Origin: Plotosus lineatus
Taxonomy: Eukaryota; Chordata; Actinopteri; Siluriformes; Plotosidae
DNA: 64,000 nt
NCBI GenBank assembly: GCA_024760905.1
Contig: CM045729.1
Location: 10,035,580-10,099,579 of the forward strand
Direction of reading: 5' to 3'
Positions 1 through 11,539 of this stretch are shown in pieces (the first letter of the stretch is position 1; every line of letters begins with the position of its first letter). Below the pieces are notes generated by a model. The model was not told where the DNA came from. It made no database searches and saw only the letters and a program-made list of their open reading frames with translations. The position numbers and the translations under genes were made by a program.

Positions 1-390
1 TGAGCCCAAGAGGCAAACCCAGGACATTCTTGCTGTGAGGTGGACATGCTGACCACTGCTGTGCTGCCTATTTTAGCCTTAAGTTGCTGAATCCTATTCG
101 GGTTGCGGATCGATCTCAGCACACACTTGGCCAAGATCGGGTACACCCTGAATAGCTCACCAGACCATCACAGAGCCAACAGATACACAACCACTGACAC
201 TCACACTCACACCCCGGGGCAATCTGGAACAGAGAGTTAGCCTAATGTGCATGTCTTTGGACTTTGGGAGGAAACCAGAGTACCCAGAGGAAACCCACAC
301 AAGCACAGGAAGTCCAAACTCCTCAAAGTCTCGGGACTTGAACCCCAGGACCTTCTGGCTTTGAGACAGATGTGCTGATCATTATGCCGT
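1..390 (-). mobile_element. Two decayed tRNA-type SINE-like repeats, head to tail
   Basis: Read on the minus strand, 1-60 and about 130-390 show the familiar fish repeat in which a tRNA-like head is followed by a conserved block that reads on the plus strand as 'catgtctttggactttggg' and 'gaaaccagagtaccc'. The same pair recurs at 20040-20610 and 42785-43395. The family name is not certain from sequence alone. No gene lies here. Confidence 0.55.
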
Positions 391-396
391 CACCTC

Positions 397-1895
397 CAGT
401 CGTGTTCAGAATAATCGCAGTGTGATTAAAAAGTGAAAAAAGCTAAAATGCTGATAATCGCTTTTATTTCCCTCCATGCACACAAATGCATCGGGACCAC
501 GACACTTTCGATTCCAAATCAAAACATGAAGAAAAATACATCAAATTTGTGTTTATTCCTTTAAGGAAACTGAAGAAGTGAATATAAGACTGTTAAAAAA
601 TATCAGTGTCTGTTTCTTCTCTACAAACTCAAACCTTCAGTGTATAAACTGAAAAATGGTTTAAGTTTTTTTTTGAATCCTGAACTAATTTTAATTTGTA
701 TAAACAGTTTCTGAGCGCTGCTGCACATCTGGGTTGTGGAGTCACCAACTTCTGTTACCTGTGAGCAGGTGTTCCAGCCCAGGATGACCAGACCGCATTC
801 TTCTGGATTTCTTGGTTTTGCCTCAGAAGCTGCAGTTCTGATGTCAATCCACAAATTTTCTTTTGGATGAAGGTCTGGGGTTCATACAGCATCAGTCTTG
901 TTGCTCTGGATCCGAGATGTTTCCGTTTACTGGTGTGTTTGGGGTCATTGTCCTGTTGGAGCAGATTTCAAGAGCATTTCCTGTTCACCATGAGGCAGTA
1001 CGACCTCTTCAGGTGTTCTGATGGATTCAAACTGATCCATGATCCCTGGGATGTGATAAATAGGCCCGACACCGTAGTATGAGAAACATCCCCATATCAC
1101 GGTGCTGGTGCCACCAGGCTTCACTGTCCTCATAGTGTACTGTGGCTTGAATTCAGTGCTTGGTGTCATCTAGGGGCCACGAGGACCAAAAAGAATAATC
1201 TTACTTTCATCAGTCCACAGAATGTCGCTCCGGTTCTCTTTATTCCAGTCAATGTGCTCTTTGGTGAATTGGAACCTCTTCACGTCTTTTTTTCAGCAGT
1301 GGGACGTTGCGGGGCTTCCTGCCGATAGCTGGATTTCACATAGGCGATTTCTAACTGTAACAGGACTCACAGGTCATTTTAGACCTTCTCTGATCTTCCT
1401 GGAGCTGATTGGTCGCTGAGTCATTGCCATTTTAGTTCTTTTATCCATTCAAATGTTTTTTCTTCCACAGCTTTCAGGGTTTGGTGCCATTTTAAATAAT
1501 TTGGATCACTTTATCTGAGCAGCCGAACATTCTCTGCTCTTTAAGTTTTCATCTCTCCAATCAACTTTTTAATCAAGGTCCGCTGTTCTTCTGAACAATG
1601 TCTTATGAACAATGTCTGGAACGACCCATTTTGCTCAGAATTTCTGAGAGGAATGTTTATAACCAGCAGGTACATTTCCCGCCTTCCGTCCTGAAATAAT
1701 GACAATGATTGGCTCCTGTTTTTTAAAGAATGAATGACATCACCGATTGAACTCCATACTGATATTATTTTGAACACGCCCCTTTCAATTAGTGATTCAA
1801 TTACACATAATCAGCAGCATGCGGGTCAGGACTGTTGGTTCTGTTGGATTCTATTACTCTACTACACCTGACTGATATTATTTTGAACACGACTG
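397..1895 (-). mobile_element. Decayed Tc1-like DNA transposon
   Basis: Terminal inverted repeats starting CAGTCGTGTTCA lie at 397 and, in reverse, at about 1884-1895. Between them, on the minus strand, are transposase remnants. They include a stretch around 945-1169 with the Tc1 middle-domain pattern [12 protein letters not shown] and, just downstream, QQDNDPKHT with a catalytic Asp. Stops and frameshifts break the frame. The element is repeated at 20611-25484 and 43398-44876 as part of the tandem units. Confidence 0.75.
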
Positions 1896-2286
1896 TAGTT
1901 CATTACGAAGAAACTCTTCTGAATGATGTCACAGCTTTATGTTTGTCTGTTATAACGCACTGACACTGGAGACTCCTTCCATTATTCGGAAGAAGAGTCG
2001 ATATTCCATTCCAGAGACTCCTTCCATTATTCGGCACCAGAAAAGTAGATATTGATGCTCGATTGTTTTCTCAGACACCTGCTAAAGTAGAAAGAGCTGC
2101 ATTGAGCTGCATTCTCATTTTCAGTGTCGTGTGAAAAGAGTGTGGTGACATGCAATGCAATCACTGGGGTGCGTCTGCACAATTTAAATCAAGAGGAAAA
2201 AAAAAACAGAGAAAAATAACATGCAATTTAATAACATCCTGTTCTATTTTTATATTAAATCTAATTAAAATACATTACTGATCACA
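1896..2286. other. Gene-free stretch spanning the unit 0 / unit 1 junction
   Basis: A 21-bp direct repeat is present at 1969-1989 and 2014-2034, flanking the point (1993/1994) where copies stop matching. The rest is AT-rich sequence with no exon, RNA gene or recognised element. Confidence 0.6.
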
Positions 2287-2465
2287 GGGCAGTGGAAGCT
2301 GGTGGTAATTTGCTGGATCACTCATCCCAAGGTTGGGGGTTCAAGCCCCACTCGCCACGGGTTGTCACTGTCCCCCCAGTGCAGATAACTGGGTTATCAA
2401 AGGCCGACCATGTCACTCACTGTCTCTGGTGAGAGGTTCATGTAAAAGAACCATTGCTGACTTTT
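2287..2465 (+). mobile_element. tRNA-derived SINE fragment
   Basis: The fragment keeps the tRNA-like B box region ('ggttgggggttcaagcccc') and the family's body (GTTGTCACTGTCCCCCCAGTGC, then CTGGGTTATCAAAGGCC). It ends at GAACCATTGCTGACTTT and lacks a tail. Full copies of the family are at 10349-10669 and 63263-63577. The block holding it (2259-2832) is absent from unit 2. Confidence 0.75.
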
Positions 2466-2689
2466 AATCATTTTAATCCACATATTACACAGGCATCATC
2501 TACTGGTCTTTTTTCTTCCGTCTACACCCAGCGTGTCCTCAGATTCCTGTTTTTGGTGAATAGCACTACAGTTAGAGAACCTGATGTGAGATTACTACAA
2601 CCTCTTGAGATACTTTTGTGCTCACCATGCTGGGAAACAGTGATTATTGGAGAACTTTCAGTCTGCAGATTTTATAAGCTGCTTTCGCC

Positions 2690-3020
2690 TTATTAAGGTT
2701 GCGGGGAGGCTGACGCCCATCTCAGCCAACTCCGGGCGAACCATTCGTCAAAACATTACAGAACATTATGGAATCACGAATCAGCCAACTGTGCATGTTT
2801 TTGGACTGTGGGAGGAAACCGGAGTAACTGGAGGAAACCAAGCACAGGAACAACATGCAAACTCCACACAGAAACACTGATGTTGTTCCCGGGAATCAAA
2901 CCCAGGCCCTTCCTGCTGTGAGGTGGATATATTAATCACTGCACCACCACGCTGCCCTCCCAAATTATTATTATCATTATTATTATTATTATAATTATTA
3001 TTATTATTATTATTATTGTT
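2690..3020 (-). repeat. tRNA-type SINE-like repeat with an adjacent (ATT)n microsatellite
   Basis: On the minus strand 2690-2962 is another copy of the repeat seen at 1-390, recognisable by GACTGTGGGAGGAAACCGGA and the tRNA-like head near 2900-2955. An ATT run at 2966-3017 follows. The unit 2 counterpart begins at 25848 and is 5'-shortened by a deletion. Confidence 0.55.
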
Positions 3021-3303
3021 ATTTATTTATTTTTTATTTTGTTTTTGTTTGCATTAAACAGTCTCTAAGATCAATAAGTTTAAAACACTGTCCCATTTGC
3101 CAAGCCACTTAATAATGTAGAGAGGCAATGATCACAGGGAGGCTGGAGCCTATCTCAGCCGACACTAAACGGGGTACCCAAGTCCATCACAGAGAGAAGC
3201 TGAAACTTCAAAGTCAGAAATGTAAACTTGGCTCCATCTGCTGTATGATTTGAAACAATGCAAGGATTTTGACATTTTTTTTCGTTTCAGATTTTGGAGG
3301 AGA

Positions 3304-3304
3304 T

Positions 3305-3355
<51 letters not shown>
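3304..3355. repeat. (TG)n microsatellite
   Basis: This is an uninterrupted TG run. The matching run in unit 2 (26326-26351) is about half as long, so array length changed after the duplication. It lies between the TRIM gene's 3' end and the preceding repeats. Confidence 0.9.
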
Positions 3356-3356
<1 letters not shown>

Positions 3357-4415
3357 TGTACATGTTGAAAGACTGAATTTCTCAGGAACACACTTTGTCA
3401 ATTTCTGAACCACTCACTCCTACACTTGGTGAAGGTGAAGCTCACCATGAACATTTCGCAATGTAAAATCCAATAGATGATTCCTGTGTATTTTTTCTTT
3501 TAATCATTTTAATAATTTTAATTCCATCCAGTAGTTTATTTGTTTGTGGAAGTCCTGAAAACCAAGGTTGTGGAAAAAGTCTGCTGGAGACATTTTACTT
3601 TAATATCACATGATTTTAATTTAACAAATCTTTATTTCAACAGAACATTTCATTATTTTATATTATTTTGAGAACTCTAAATAAAATTATGTCAATATTT
3701 CCAGTTTTTATTTTATTTTGATTTAACAGACGAAGTGAGACAGAATGACGTCATAAAACTTCAAAAACGTTTCACAATGAAGTGTTCAGTGCTTTTGTAA
3801 AACAAACATTCACAAAGAATAAACTTTTAATCTTCAATATTTCATTCACTGAAATAAAACAAAACCAGCTCCGACTGATCTGATTCGCTTACAGAGACTG
3901 ACGTGGGCGGAGCTTGAGAGGAGATTCTTCACCACAAACCCAGAGGAATGGCAGTAATGTATCAGTGAATGTGTGTGTGAAAGTGTGGAGGTGTTTGTTA
4001 GTGAGCGGGTCGGAGAAGGACAGTTTTCCTCTGTCCCAGTCCAACTGGACTCTGATCCTCTGGAGTTTCTGTGATACTGAGAGGAGAGTCGCTGGCTGTG
4101 GTGTAGAACCTGCTCCATATTCACCAACATAATACCACACATACCAGATTCCACTCCTGGAGAATATCCTCCCCTTCCTCTGAGCAGATTCTCTCATCAC
4201 ACCCACAAACCACCATGTACAGTCTCCAACATCAACATCCCAGCAGTGAGTCCCTGAGTTAAAACCCTCAGAGCCCAGAATACAGAAATCATAATCATTA
4301 AATCTCTCTGGATTATCAGGAAGTTTCTGTTTCTCTTTCCTGAATCTCACACTGGTCAGATCATCAGATACAATGAGGTCAGGATGAGCGGTGTTGGGGT
4401 CCAGAGTTACAGGTA

Positions 4416-4462
<47 letters not shown>

Positions 4463-4843
4463 TAAGAGAAGATAGAAACTCTGTAAGAAACTCTGAAGCT
4501 TGAAGTCTCTGCTGCGTTCCGTTGGTTCCTCGGTGTCTCTGCTCAATACAAACACTGAACGGAGAAAGTTTTTCTTGAATGAATGAGCCACAGTCTGATC
4601 TTCAACTTTCTAAATAAACTGTCGACTGCATCCCCGAGGAATCGAATTAAACACGAACACTTTTATGATAATAATAATAATAATAATATTACACAAATTC
4701 TCCACTTTTTGAAATATAAAAAGTTCTGCTGCTTCGAGACCACCTCACTGCTGATGCTGCTGCGACCTGAACCCGGATGAAGCAGATGATGATGATTATG
4801 ATAACAATACATACATTTTTTACACAAGAGAGCTTTGAGAGAT

Positions 4844-5089
4844 TTCCTTTCGGCTTTTTCTCTTTCTCAGGGGTCGCAACAGCCAATGATTCGCACATTT
4901 GATTTGGTTCATAGGTTTTTACGTCGGATGCCCTTCCTGATACAACCCTTTTGCAAGGGACAGAAACGCGCTTACGGCTTTGCAGCTCCTCTTTACGAAA
5001 GTCAGCAATGGTTCTTTTACATGAACCTCTCACCATGGACAGTCAGAGACATGGCCCGCCTTTGATAACCCAGTTAGTGCACTGGGGAC
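4844..5089 (-). mobile_element. SINE with RTE-type tail, in TRIM copy 1 intron
   Basis: The reverse complement gives the SINE body (from CAGTGCACTAACTGGG onward), then GGAAGGGCATCCGACGTAAA, then a tail like the 3' end of the RTE LINE at 53961-54010. The tRNA head is missing. It sits in the intron before the SPRY exon, and unit 2 has the same insertion at 27821-28069, so it pre-dates the duplication. Confidence 0.8.
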
Positions 5090-5279
5090 ATTTTTACACC
5101 AATTGATTGAAATAAAATAAGGAAAAACCTCTCTGTTTTAGCTTCAAATCATTCGCAACAAAAAAATTATCAGTCATTGAATGCACCACAGTGTACATGA
5201 ACCAAAGGATTTCAAAATAAAAGTTCCACTGGATTAAATGACGTTGCATGAAATGTAAACAGATTTATTATACGTAGAA

Positions 5280-5307
5280 GGATTTATTATTATTATTATT
5301 ATTATTA

Positions 5308-5394
<87 letters not shown>
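5280..5394. repeat. (ATT)n / (AAT)n mirrored microsatellite
   Basis: An ATT run of about 68 bp meets an AAT run of about 45 bp at 5349, forming a near-perfect palindrome that could fold into a long hairpin. Unit 2 has a shorter, interrupted version at 28261-28349. It lies in a TRIM intron, and an (AC)n run (5534-5570) lies between it and the next exon. Confidence 0.85.
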
Positions 5395-5395
<1 letters not shown>

Positions 5396-5532
5396 CAAAA
5401 ACAAAACAAAGCCACAATAATAATAATAATAATTTAAATTTGTAATATACAAATAAATGCTTCAAACCTCTTCAGTGCAGTTTATTAGAAAACAGAAAGC
5501 AGCTTCAGGAATTGAAATTAGAAATTGTATGT

Positions 5533-5571
<39 letters not shown>

Positions 5572-6846
5572 AGATAGAATGAATGTGAAAAATTGGTACT
5601 TTCAGCAGCTTACTGTATTCTACAGTGTCCTGCATCTTCTCGCAGACTCTGAACTTCAGGTTGCTCAGATGCTTTGCCACATGGATCAGTGCTCCTGAAA
5701 GCTCCTCTGGATGCTGCAGTGTGCACTGGGCCCTGGAAACACATTCGGGAGTCAGTGCTGCTGTTGGTTTGGATTGAGAAACGCAGAGAATGAGAGAGAG
5801 ACAGGAAGAACATCACTCACCTTTTCACTGTGGCCTTGTAGTTCTGTCAAACAACAAAGTAAATATCAGTGGAGATGATTGACATTTTTACACCAATGAA
5901 ATGTGGCGTTTCTGATGATGGAAACAAGTTTTACTTTCTCACAGTATAAATACTGAATAAATGATCCTCACTTGTAAGAACGAGACGTTTTCAGCTCTCA
6001 TCTCGTCTCTTATGGCTCTGATTGTGTCTGAAAGAGATGAAATGTCTTTGCTCAGCTTCTCCATCTTCTCCTTCATCATCTGACTCTTCTGCTCCTCTTC
6101 CTCTCTCAGTGCAGTGATCCTGACTGTCTCTTCATCTCGTAGAAACCGGTGAAGCTTCTCAAACTCCTCCTTAATCTGACGCTCTGTGTGTTGGGCCTGA
6201 ATCTGCAGTGAAGAGGAATTCAAATGAAATAGAATCCATTATGCAATGATGTAAAATATAATTATAATATCAAACCCATGCTATTGATTCTGACCTTTAT
6301 GTGTTCTGCAGTCTGAATCCAGTTCAGTTTACAGTCTTTAAAGATCTTCAGTTTCTCCTGTAGGGGCTTCAGTGCAGTTTTGAGCTCCTCCTGAAACAAA
6401 TCCACACACTGCATGGAGACTCTGTGTTTCAGATCTTATTTTACACATCGTTACCTCACACCACTGTTTATTAGGGAGATTTAACTGTACAATGTTCAGT
6501 GTGTGGTTTTATAATATATATTATTTACCTTACAGTCTGTTACTGCCTCATCAATGGGGCAGAATTTGTGGTTGGTGTGTTTTCTTGAAATCTGACACAC
6601 CATACACACCGGCTGTTGATCGTCCAGACAGAAAATTTTTAATTTTTCATTGTGCAGACTGCAGACTGTTTCAGACCCTGATGAAGATCTCTGACTTCTC
6701 TCCTGTAAGAAAGTCTCACACAGGTTCTTTAAGGACAGATTGATGGGAGGATAATCCTTAGATGACTTCCTCCTACAAACGGGACATTCTCTGGATCCTT
6801 TGGTCTCCCAGAACTTCTCCAAACACTCTCCAGTCCTAATGTTCAG

Positions 6847-6858
6847 AGTTTCACTTTC
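6847..6858 (-). promoter_or_regulatory. Interferon-stimulated response element (ISRE) upstream of TRIM copy 1
   Basis: On the minus strand this reads GAAAGTGAAACT, an exact match to the ISRE consensus GAAANNGAAACT bound by IRF and ISGF3 factors. It lies just 5' of the truncated first coding exon. The same site is kept in unit 2 at 29916-29927. A possible upstream untranslated exon with a good donor (CTCTG|GTGAGT, near 7014) means the site could instead be intronic. Confidence 0.6.
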
Positions 6859-7394
6859 ACTTTGATTAAAAGTAATTAAAGCCTGATTTCAGGTTTCTTT
6901 AAAGTAAAACACACAACTTTGTAGATCCAGTTATTAATCACTTCTTCTCACAGTGCTGAGAATGAGACTCATATTTCTCCATAAACTGAGAATAAAACAA
7001 AACTCACCAGAGCAGAACACTGCAGGCTGGTTATGGAGTTATGGTCGTCTCAGACTACACACTTCCTGAATAGGAGGAGTTTTAGAGAGACTTTTAGAGA
7101 GAATGATGTTCCCAACATTCGCAGTCACTGAATGTCACAAAATGACATTCATCAGAAAAGTTGGCAAATCCAAAATCTGCTTAGCTCATTAGCATTCACG
7201 AAGAGTTCACTTAAAGTCTGTGTAAATAAATAAACAACTGCACTTATTACACTTGTGTTTGTAACGTTGGGGTAATGGACAATATAGCAATGTACATCAG
7301 TCTCCTGTAGATGGAAGCAAAGGAGAAAGATGTGAGAAAAGAACATTCATAAGAAAAATATGAATTATCAACAAAGGAGTCATTGCAGTTTTCC

Positions 7395-7481
7395 CTGACT
7401 GACTTGAAATGGTTCCTTAAAATCTCTCTAATCACAGACAGTGAGACGTGTGGCTGGCCTTTGATCATCCAGTTTGCTGCA

Positions 7482-7548
<67 letters not shown>

Positions 7549-7560
7549 GGGGGGGTGTTA
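7395..7560 (-). mobile_element. Diverged SINE fragment and (TG)n microsatellite
   Basis: On the minus strand 7395-7484 matches the SINE body (GCAAACTGGATGATCAAAGGCC and the GAACCATTTCAAGTCA region) with many changes. A TG run follows at 7484-7547. Unit 2 carries the same fragment at 30464-30553 with a much shorter TG run. The preceding 6860-7394 contains the 5' untranslated side of the TRIM gene and nothing else recognisable. Confidence 0.6.
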
Positions 7561-7607
7561 GCAAATGACAATTCAGTGATGAGACTTCAGTGTTATATCA
7601 CTGTGGA

Positions 7608-8809
7608 ACCAACATCTGAATAAACAACAGTTTGGTTTCAGCCAAGAAAGAGCACCACAGATGCAGTGTTTGCCTTGAGAATGTGAAGAGAAGTACAGAG
7701 AAGGTCAGAAGGAGCTGCATTGTGCCTTTGTGGATCTGGAGAAAGCACATGACAGGGTGCCGAGAGAGGAATTGTGGTATTGCATGAGGAAGGAGAGGTA
7801 TTGCATGAGGAAGTCTGGAGTGGCAGAGAAGTATGTTAGAGTGGTGCAGGACATGTATGACAGATGTAAGACAGTGGTGAGGTGTGCTGTCGGTGTGACA
7901 AAAAAGTTCAAGGTGGAGGTGGGACTGCATCAAGGGTCAGCTCTGAGCCCCTTCTTGTTTGCTATGGTGATGGACAGGCTGACAGACAAGGTGAGACAAG
8001 AATCTCCATGGACTATGATGTTTTCAGATGACATTGTGATCTGTAGTGAGAGCAGAGAACAAGTGCAGGAAAATCTAGAGAGGTGGAGGTATGCCCTGGA
8101 AAGGAGAGAAATGAAGGTTAGCCTCAGTAAGATAGAATACATGTGTGTGAACGACAAGGACCCATGAGGAACGGTGAGGTTACAGGGAGCAGAGATAAAG
8201 AAGGTGGAGGATTTTAAGTACTTAGACTAAACAATCCAGAGCAATGGAGTGTGGAAAAGAGGTGAAGAAGCGTGTGCAGGCAGGCTGGAATGGTTGGAGA
8301 AAAGTGTTCGCTGTGATGTGTGATAGGAAGGTATCAGCATGAATGAAAGGAAAAGTGTACAAGACAGTGATGAGGCCAGCGATGTTGTATGGTTTAGAAA
8401 CAGTGGCACTGGGGAAAAGACAGGAGGCTGAGCTGGAGGTAGCAGAGATGAAATTGTTGAGGTTCTCTTTGGGAGTAACGAGGATGGATAAGATCAGGAA
8501 TGAGTACATCAGAGGGACAGCACATGTTAGATGTTTTGGAGACAAAGTCAGAGAGGCTAGATTGAGATGGTTTGGACATGTACAGAGGAGGGATAGTGAA
8601 TATATTGGTAGTAGGATGCTGAGGTTGGAACTACCAGGTAGAAGGTCTAGAGGAAGACCAAAGAGAAATTTTATGGATGTGGTGAAGGAGGACATGAAGG
8701 TAGTTGGAGTAAGAGTAGAGGATGTAGAGGATAGGGTAAGATTGAGGCAGATCATTTGCTGTGGCAACCCCTGAAGGGAAAAGCCGAAAAGAAAAGAAGA
8801 AGAAGAAGG
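7608..8809 (+). mobile_element. 5'-truncated RTE-clade LINE, reverse transcriptase C-terminal half
   Basis: The frame aligns with the C-terminal half of the intact element's product (encoded at 52850-53985). It has the Q-G-S-A-L-S-P motif of the RT, a changed FSDD in place of FADD, and the terminal MDVVKEDMKVVG region. Stops at 8165-8167, 8227 and 8339 interrupt it. The 3' end is the family's GGGAAAAGCCGAAA followed by AAG repeats. A 21-bp direct duplication near 7790-7811 is absent from the unit 2 copy. It abuts a Tc1 half-element, which suggests insertion into it or beside it. Confidence 0.85.
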
Positions 8810-8810
8810 A

Positions 8811-9241
8811 TTGGCCGAGTCAAAGTCCTGACCTGAACCCTATTGAGATGCTGTTGCATGACCTTAAAAAGGTTGTTCATGCCGGAAAACCATCTGATCT
8901 TAAACAATTGTGCAGAGAAGAGTGGGCCAAAATCCCATCCAGCCATGTGAAACTCATCGACTCTTATCACAAATGCTTGAGTGCAGTTATTGCTGCAAAA
9001 GGTGGTTCAACCAGATATCAGGTTTAGCAGGCATTTACTTTTTCACACGGGCCCTTGTAGGTTCGGATTTTTTTTTTCCATAAAAAAAATGCAATTGGCA
9101 CTGAAAACTGCATGTAGTGTTTACTTGTGTTTTCTCTTTGGATAATATTTAGGTTTGCTTGATCTGAAATGGATGACGGTGACAAACATGCACAAAATGT
9201 CAGAAATTGGTCAGGGGGCGAAAACTTTGGCACAGCACCGT
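8811..9241 (+). mobile_element. 3' half of a Tc1-like transposon
   Basis: The opening codons encode DWPSQSPDLNPIEM, the Tc1 transposase segment holding the third catalytic acidic residue. The frame continues to the usual C-terminus (EEWAKIPSSHV, then VIAAKGGSTRY) at about 9027. The 3' terminal inverted repeat is CAGGGGGCGAAAACTTTGGC... ending at the target TA near 9241. The 5' half is missing. The same half-element is in unit 2 at 31819-32251. Confidence 0.85.
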
Positions 9242-9925
9242 ATGCGCTGCATTGAAAAGTCTGAATCCACCTTCTCCCTCAGTTGGAATGAGTAGTTGCG
9301 TCCAGACTTTAAAAGAAGACTGTGAAGCAACAACTGAAAGTGTGATTGACCCAAGTGAAGCTTACGGTGCGAACCCACATCATGCTGCTGCTCGCGAGCT
9401 CAGGCATTCATTCTGCACTTTCACATAGTCAGTGAGTCAACATCATCATTATTAAGAAAGATATTGTTTATTTATCAGGCTGTTCAAATCTTCAAAAGGA
9501 AATTGTAGATTTTAAAATAATAAAAATGAAATCATATCATTCTCCTGATGGCCACATGTTGATTAATGTCCATGCTCCAACTTTCCAAGCTAGTCATGTC
9601 CTGTGGTGTCGAGGATAATTATATCAAACTACACTGAATAATGAAAAGTTAACTGATTGCTTCCTTTTTAGACCAAGACGAAATATCTGGTTCCTGTTTG
9701 CCTCACCATGAAGACAGGCAGCTCTGTGTTGCCATGAAAATCAAATAAAAAGTTTAGCCAGCCTCACGTGATATTGTAATGAACAGCATCCCCCTCTGTG
9801 GTATCTGAAGGGAGGATTAGGAGACTCTCCTCCCGAACTGGGAAATCCTTTGAAATAACTAAATATAGTCACTGAACTTGGCACTTGTCCTTGGGTAGGA
9901 TGTCAGTTTTTCTCTAAAAATAGAT
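9242..9925. other. Gene-free AT-rich stretch
   Basis: No exon, RNA gene or recognisable repeat family is visible. The sequence is nearly identical to 32252-32936 in unit 2, and short open frames here carry no recognisable motif. Confidence 0.5.
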
Positions 9926-10045
9926 GTTCTTCTTTTCCTTTCAGTTTTTCCCTTCAGGGGTCGCCACAGCGAATCATCTGCCTCCATCTCACCCTGTCCT
10001 TTGCATCTTCTTCTCTTATACCAGCTACCTTCATGTCCCTCTGTC
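9926..10045 (-). mobile_element. RTE LINE 3'-end fragment
   Basis: On the minus strand this is the last 120 bp of the RTE element (C-terminal codons ending ...MICCGDP-like, then the GGGAAAAACTGAAAGG tail). It directly joins a repeat containing CCCTCTGTCCGCAG. The unit 2 counterpart is 32937-33052. Confidence 0.75.
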
Positions 10046-10165
10046 CGCAGGGAATCAGGACTGGGATCCACCGCAACCACCAGATCTCTCTGTGTGTATG
10101 TCTATATTTTTATACTTTTTGCTGTGCCAACTAGTATAAATCATTTTCTCCTAGCATACAAGTCA

Positions 10166-10288
<123 letters not shown>

Positions 10289-10289
10289 C

Positions 10290-10348
<59 letters not shown>

Positions 10349-10349
<1 letters not shown>

Positions 10350-10666
10350 GGGCAGTAATGGTCTAGTGGACAGGGTGCTGAATCGCTGATCCTAAGGTTG
10401 GGGGTCGAGTCCCCACAGGGTTGTCACTGTCCCCCCAGTGCAGCTAACTGGGTTATCAAAGGCTGGACATGTCTCTCATTGTCCATGGTGAGAAGAAGAG
10501 AAAAAGAACCATTGCTGACTTTCGTAAAAAGAGTGGGCTGCAAAGCCGTCACCGTGTTTCTGTCCCTTGCTCAAGACTTGTGACAGGAAGGGCATCTGAC
10601 GTAAAATCCTATGCCAAATCAAATGTGTGAATCAGATGATTCGCTGTGGCGACTCCCGAGAAAGGG

Positions 10667-10669
<3 letters not shown>
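10349..10669 (+). mobile_element. Near full-length tRNA-SINE with RTE-derived tail
   Basis: The head carries tRNA-type promoter boxes (A box TGGTCTAGTGGA near 10359, B box GGGTCGAGTCCCC near 10402). The family body follows, to about 10565. The tail starts with a segment resembling the RTE LINE's 5' region (GGAAGGGCATCTGACGTAAA) and continues directly into its 3' end (GATGATTCGCTGTGGCGAC). It sits between microsatellites and has no counterpart in unit 2. Confidence 0.85.
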
Positions 10670-10760
<91 letters not shown>

Positions 10761-10812
10761 TGATCCCTCTGTCCGCAGTTATTCAGGACTGAGATCCACG
10801 GATCTCTCTGTG

Positions 10813-10859
<47 letters not shown>

Positions 10860-10874
<15 letters not shown>

Positions 10875-11205
10875 TCCCTCACTGTCCGCGGTTAATGGGG
10901 ACCGAGACGTGTACAGACATGTTTCTGTGCATCATATCAATAAATACATATTCAACAATATAAATGCTTCTAATAACAATTAAAATATATATACACACAT
11001 ACAGATGCGTGCACACTCAGATGTGCACCTCCCATAAAAATCTCGTTTTGTTGGATTGTTTTTTTGTTTTTGTTTGTTTGAGGTTTTGCATAATTAGCCA
11101 TTTTGTGTCATTTTTCTTAACTTTCTCATATTTTTTTTCAATATTTTTGAAAAACCTGCGATGTGCTGAAGCCGCAGAAACTGAAGCACGAACTGTATGT
11201 GTAGA
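10860..11205 (+). mobile_element. Decayed MITE, pogo/Tigger-like ends
   Basis: The left end reads GATCCCTCACTGTCCGCGGT and the right end contains GATGTGCTGAAGCCGCAGAA. These resemble the inverted termini of non-autonomous pogo-type elements common in fish. The interior is AT-rich and has no coding. Unit 2 keeps a version with an internal deletion at 33340-33597. Assignment rests on remembered terminal patterns. Confidence 0.4.
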
Positions 11206-11278
11206 CACATACATACATATATGCATATATACACACACACATACACATACACATATATATATGCATATATACACACAC

Positions 11279-11490
<212 letters not shown>

Positions 11491-11539
11491 TTTTATATAT
11501 ATATAAATAGACAGAGAGAGAGAGAAAGAGAGTGAGAGA

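Larger units (their letters stand above)
1..1993. repeat. Right-hand end of a tandem segmental duplication unit (unit 0)
   Basis: This stretch matches 20245-25582 (once an inserted LINE is removed) and 43005-44974 almost base for base, so it is the end of a unit whose remainder lies left of the window. It contains tRNA-type SINE pieces and a decayed Tc1-like transposon and no host exon. The match to the 43-45 kb copy stops after base 1993 (44974 there), which places the junction with the next unit. Confidence 0.85.
3889..6822 (-). pseudogene. TRIM family E3 ubiquitin ligase gene, copy 1, start codon and half of RING deleted
   Basis: Tripartite-motif proteins are RING ubiquitin ligases, many of them immune. 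Minus-strand exons read: RING/B-box 6529-about 6828, coiled coil 6295-6390 and 5972-6202, a 23-bp exon 5821-5843, 5614-5732, and PRY/SPRY 3889-4415. All junctions are GT-AG and in phase. The last exon gives a complete B30.2 domain (LDP near its start, HCWDVDVGD, VQLDWDRGKLSFSD). Compared with copy 2, 122 bp are missing at the exon's 5' end. They include the ATG and the first RING cysteines, so only the final CPVC pair remains, and I see no in-frame ATG before the B-box. The coiled-coil exon is open here, unlike in copy 2. The exon plan resembles the fish TRIM35/TRIM39/NF7-like group, and no exact orthologue can be named. A RING-less protein from another start is possible. Confidence 0.85.
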
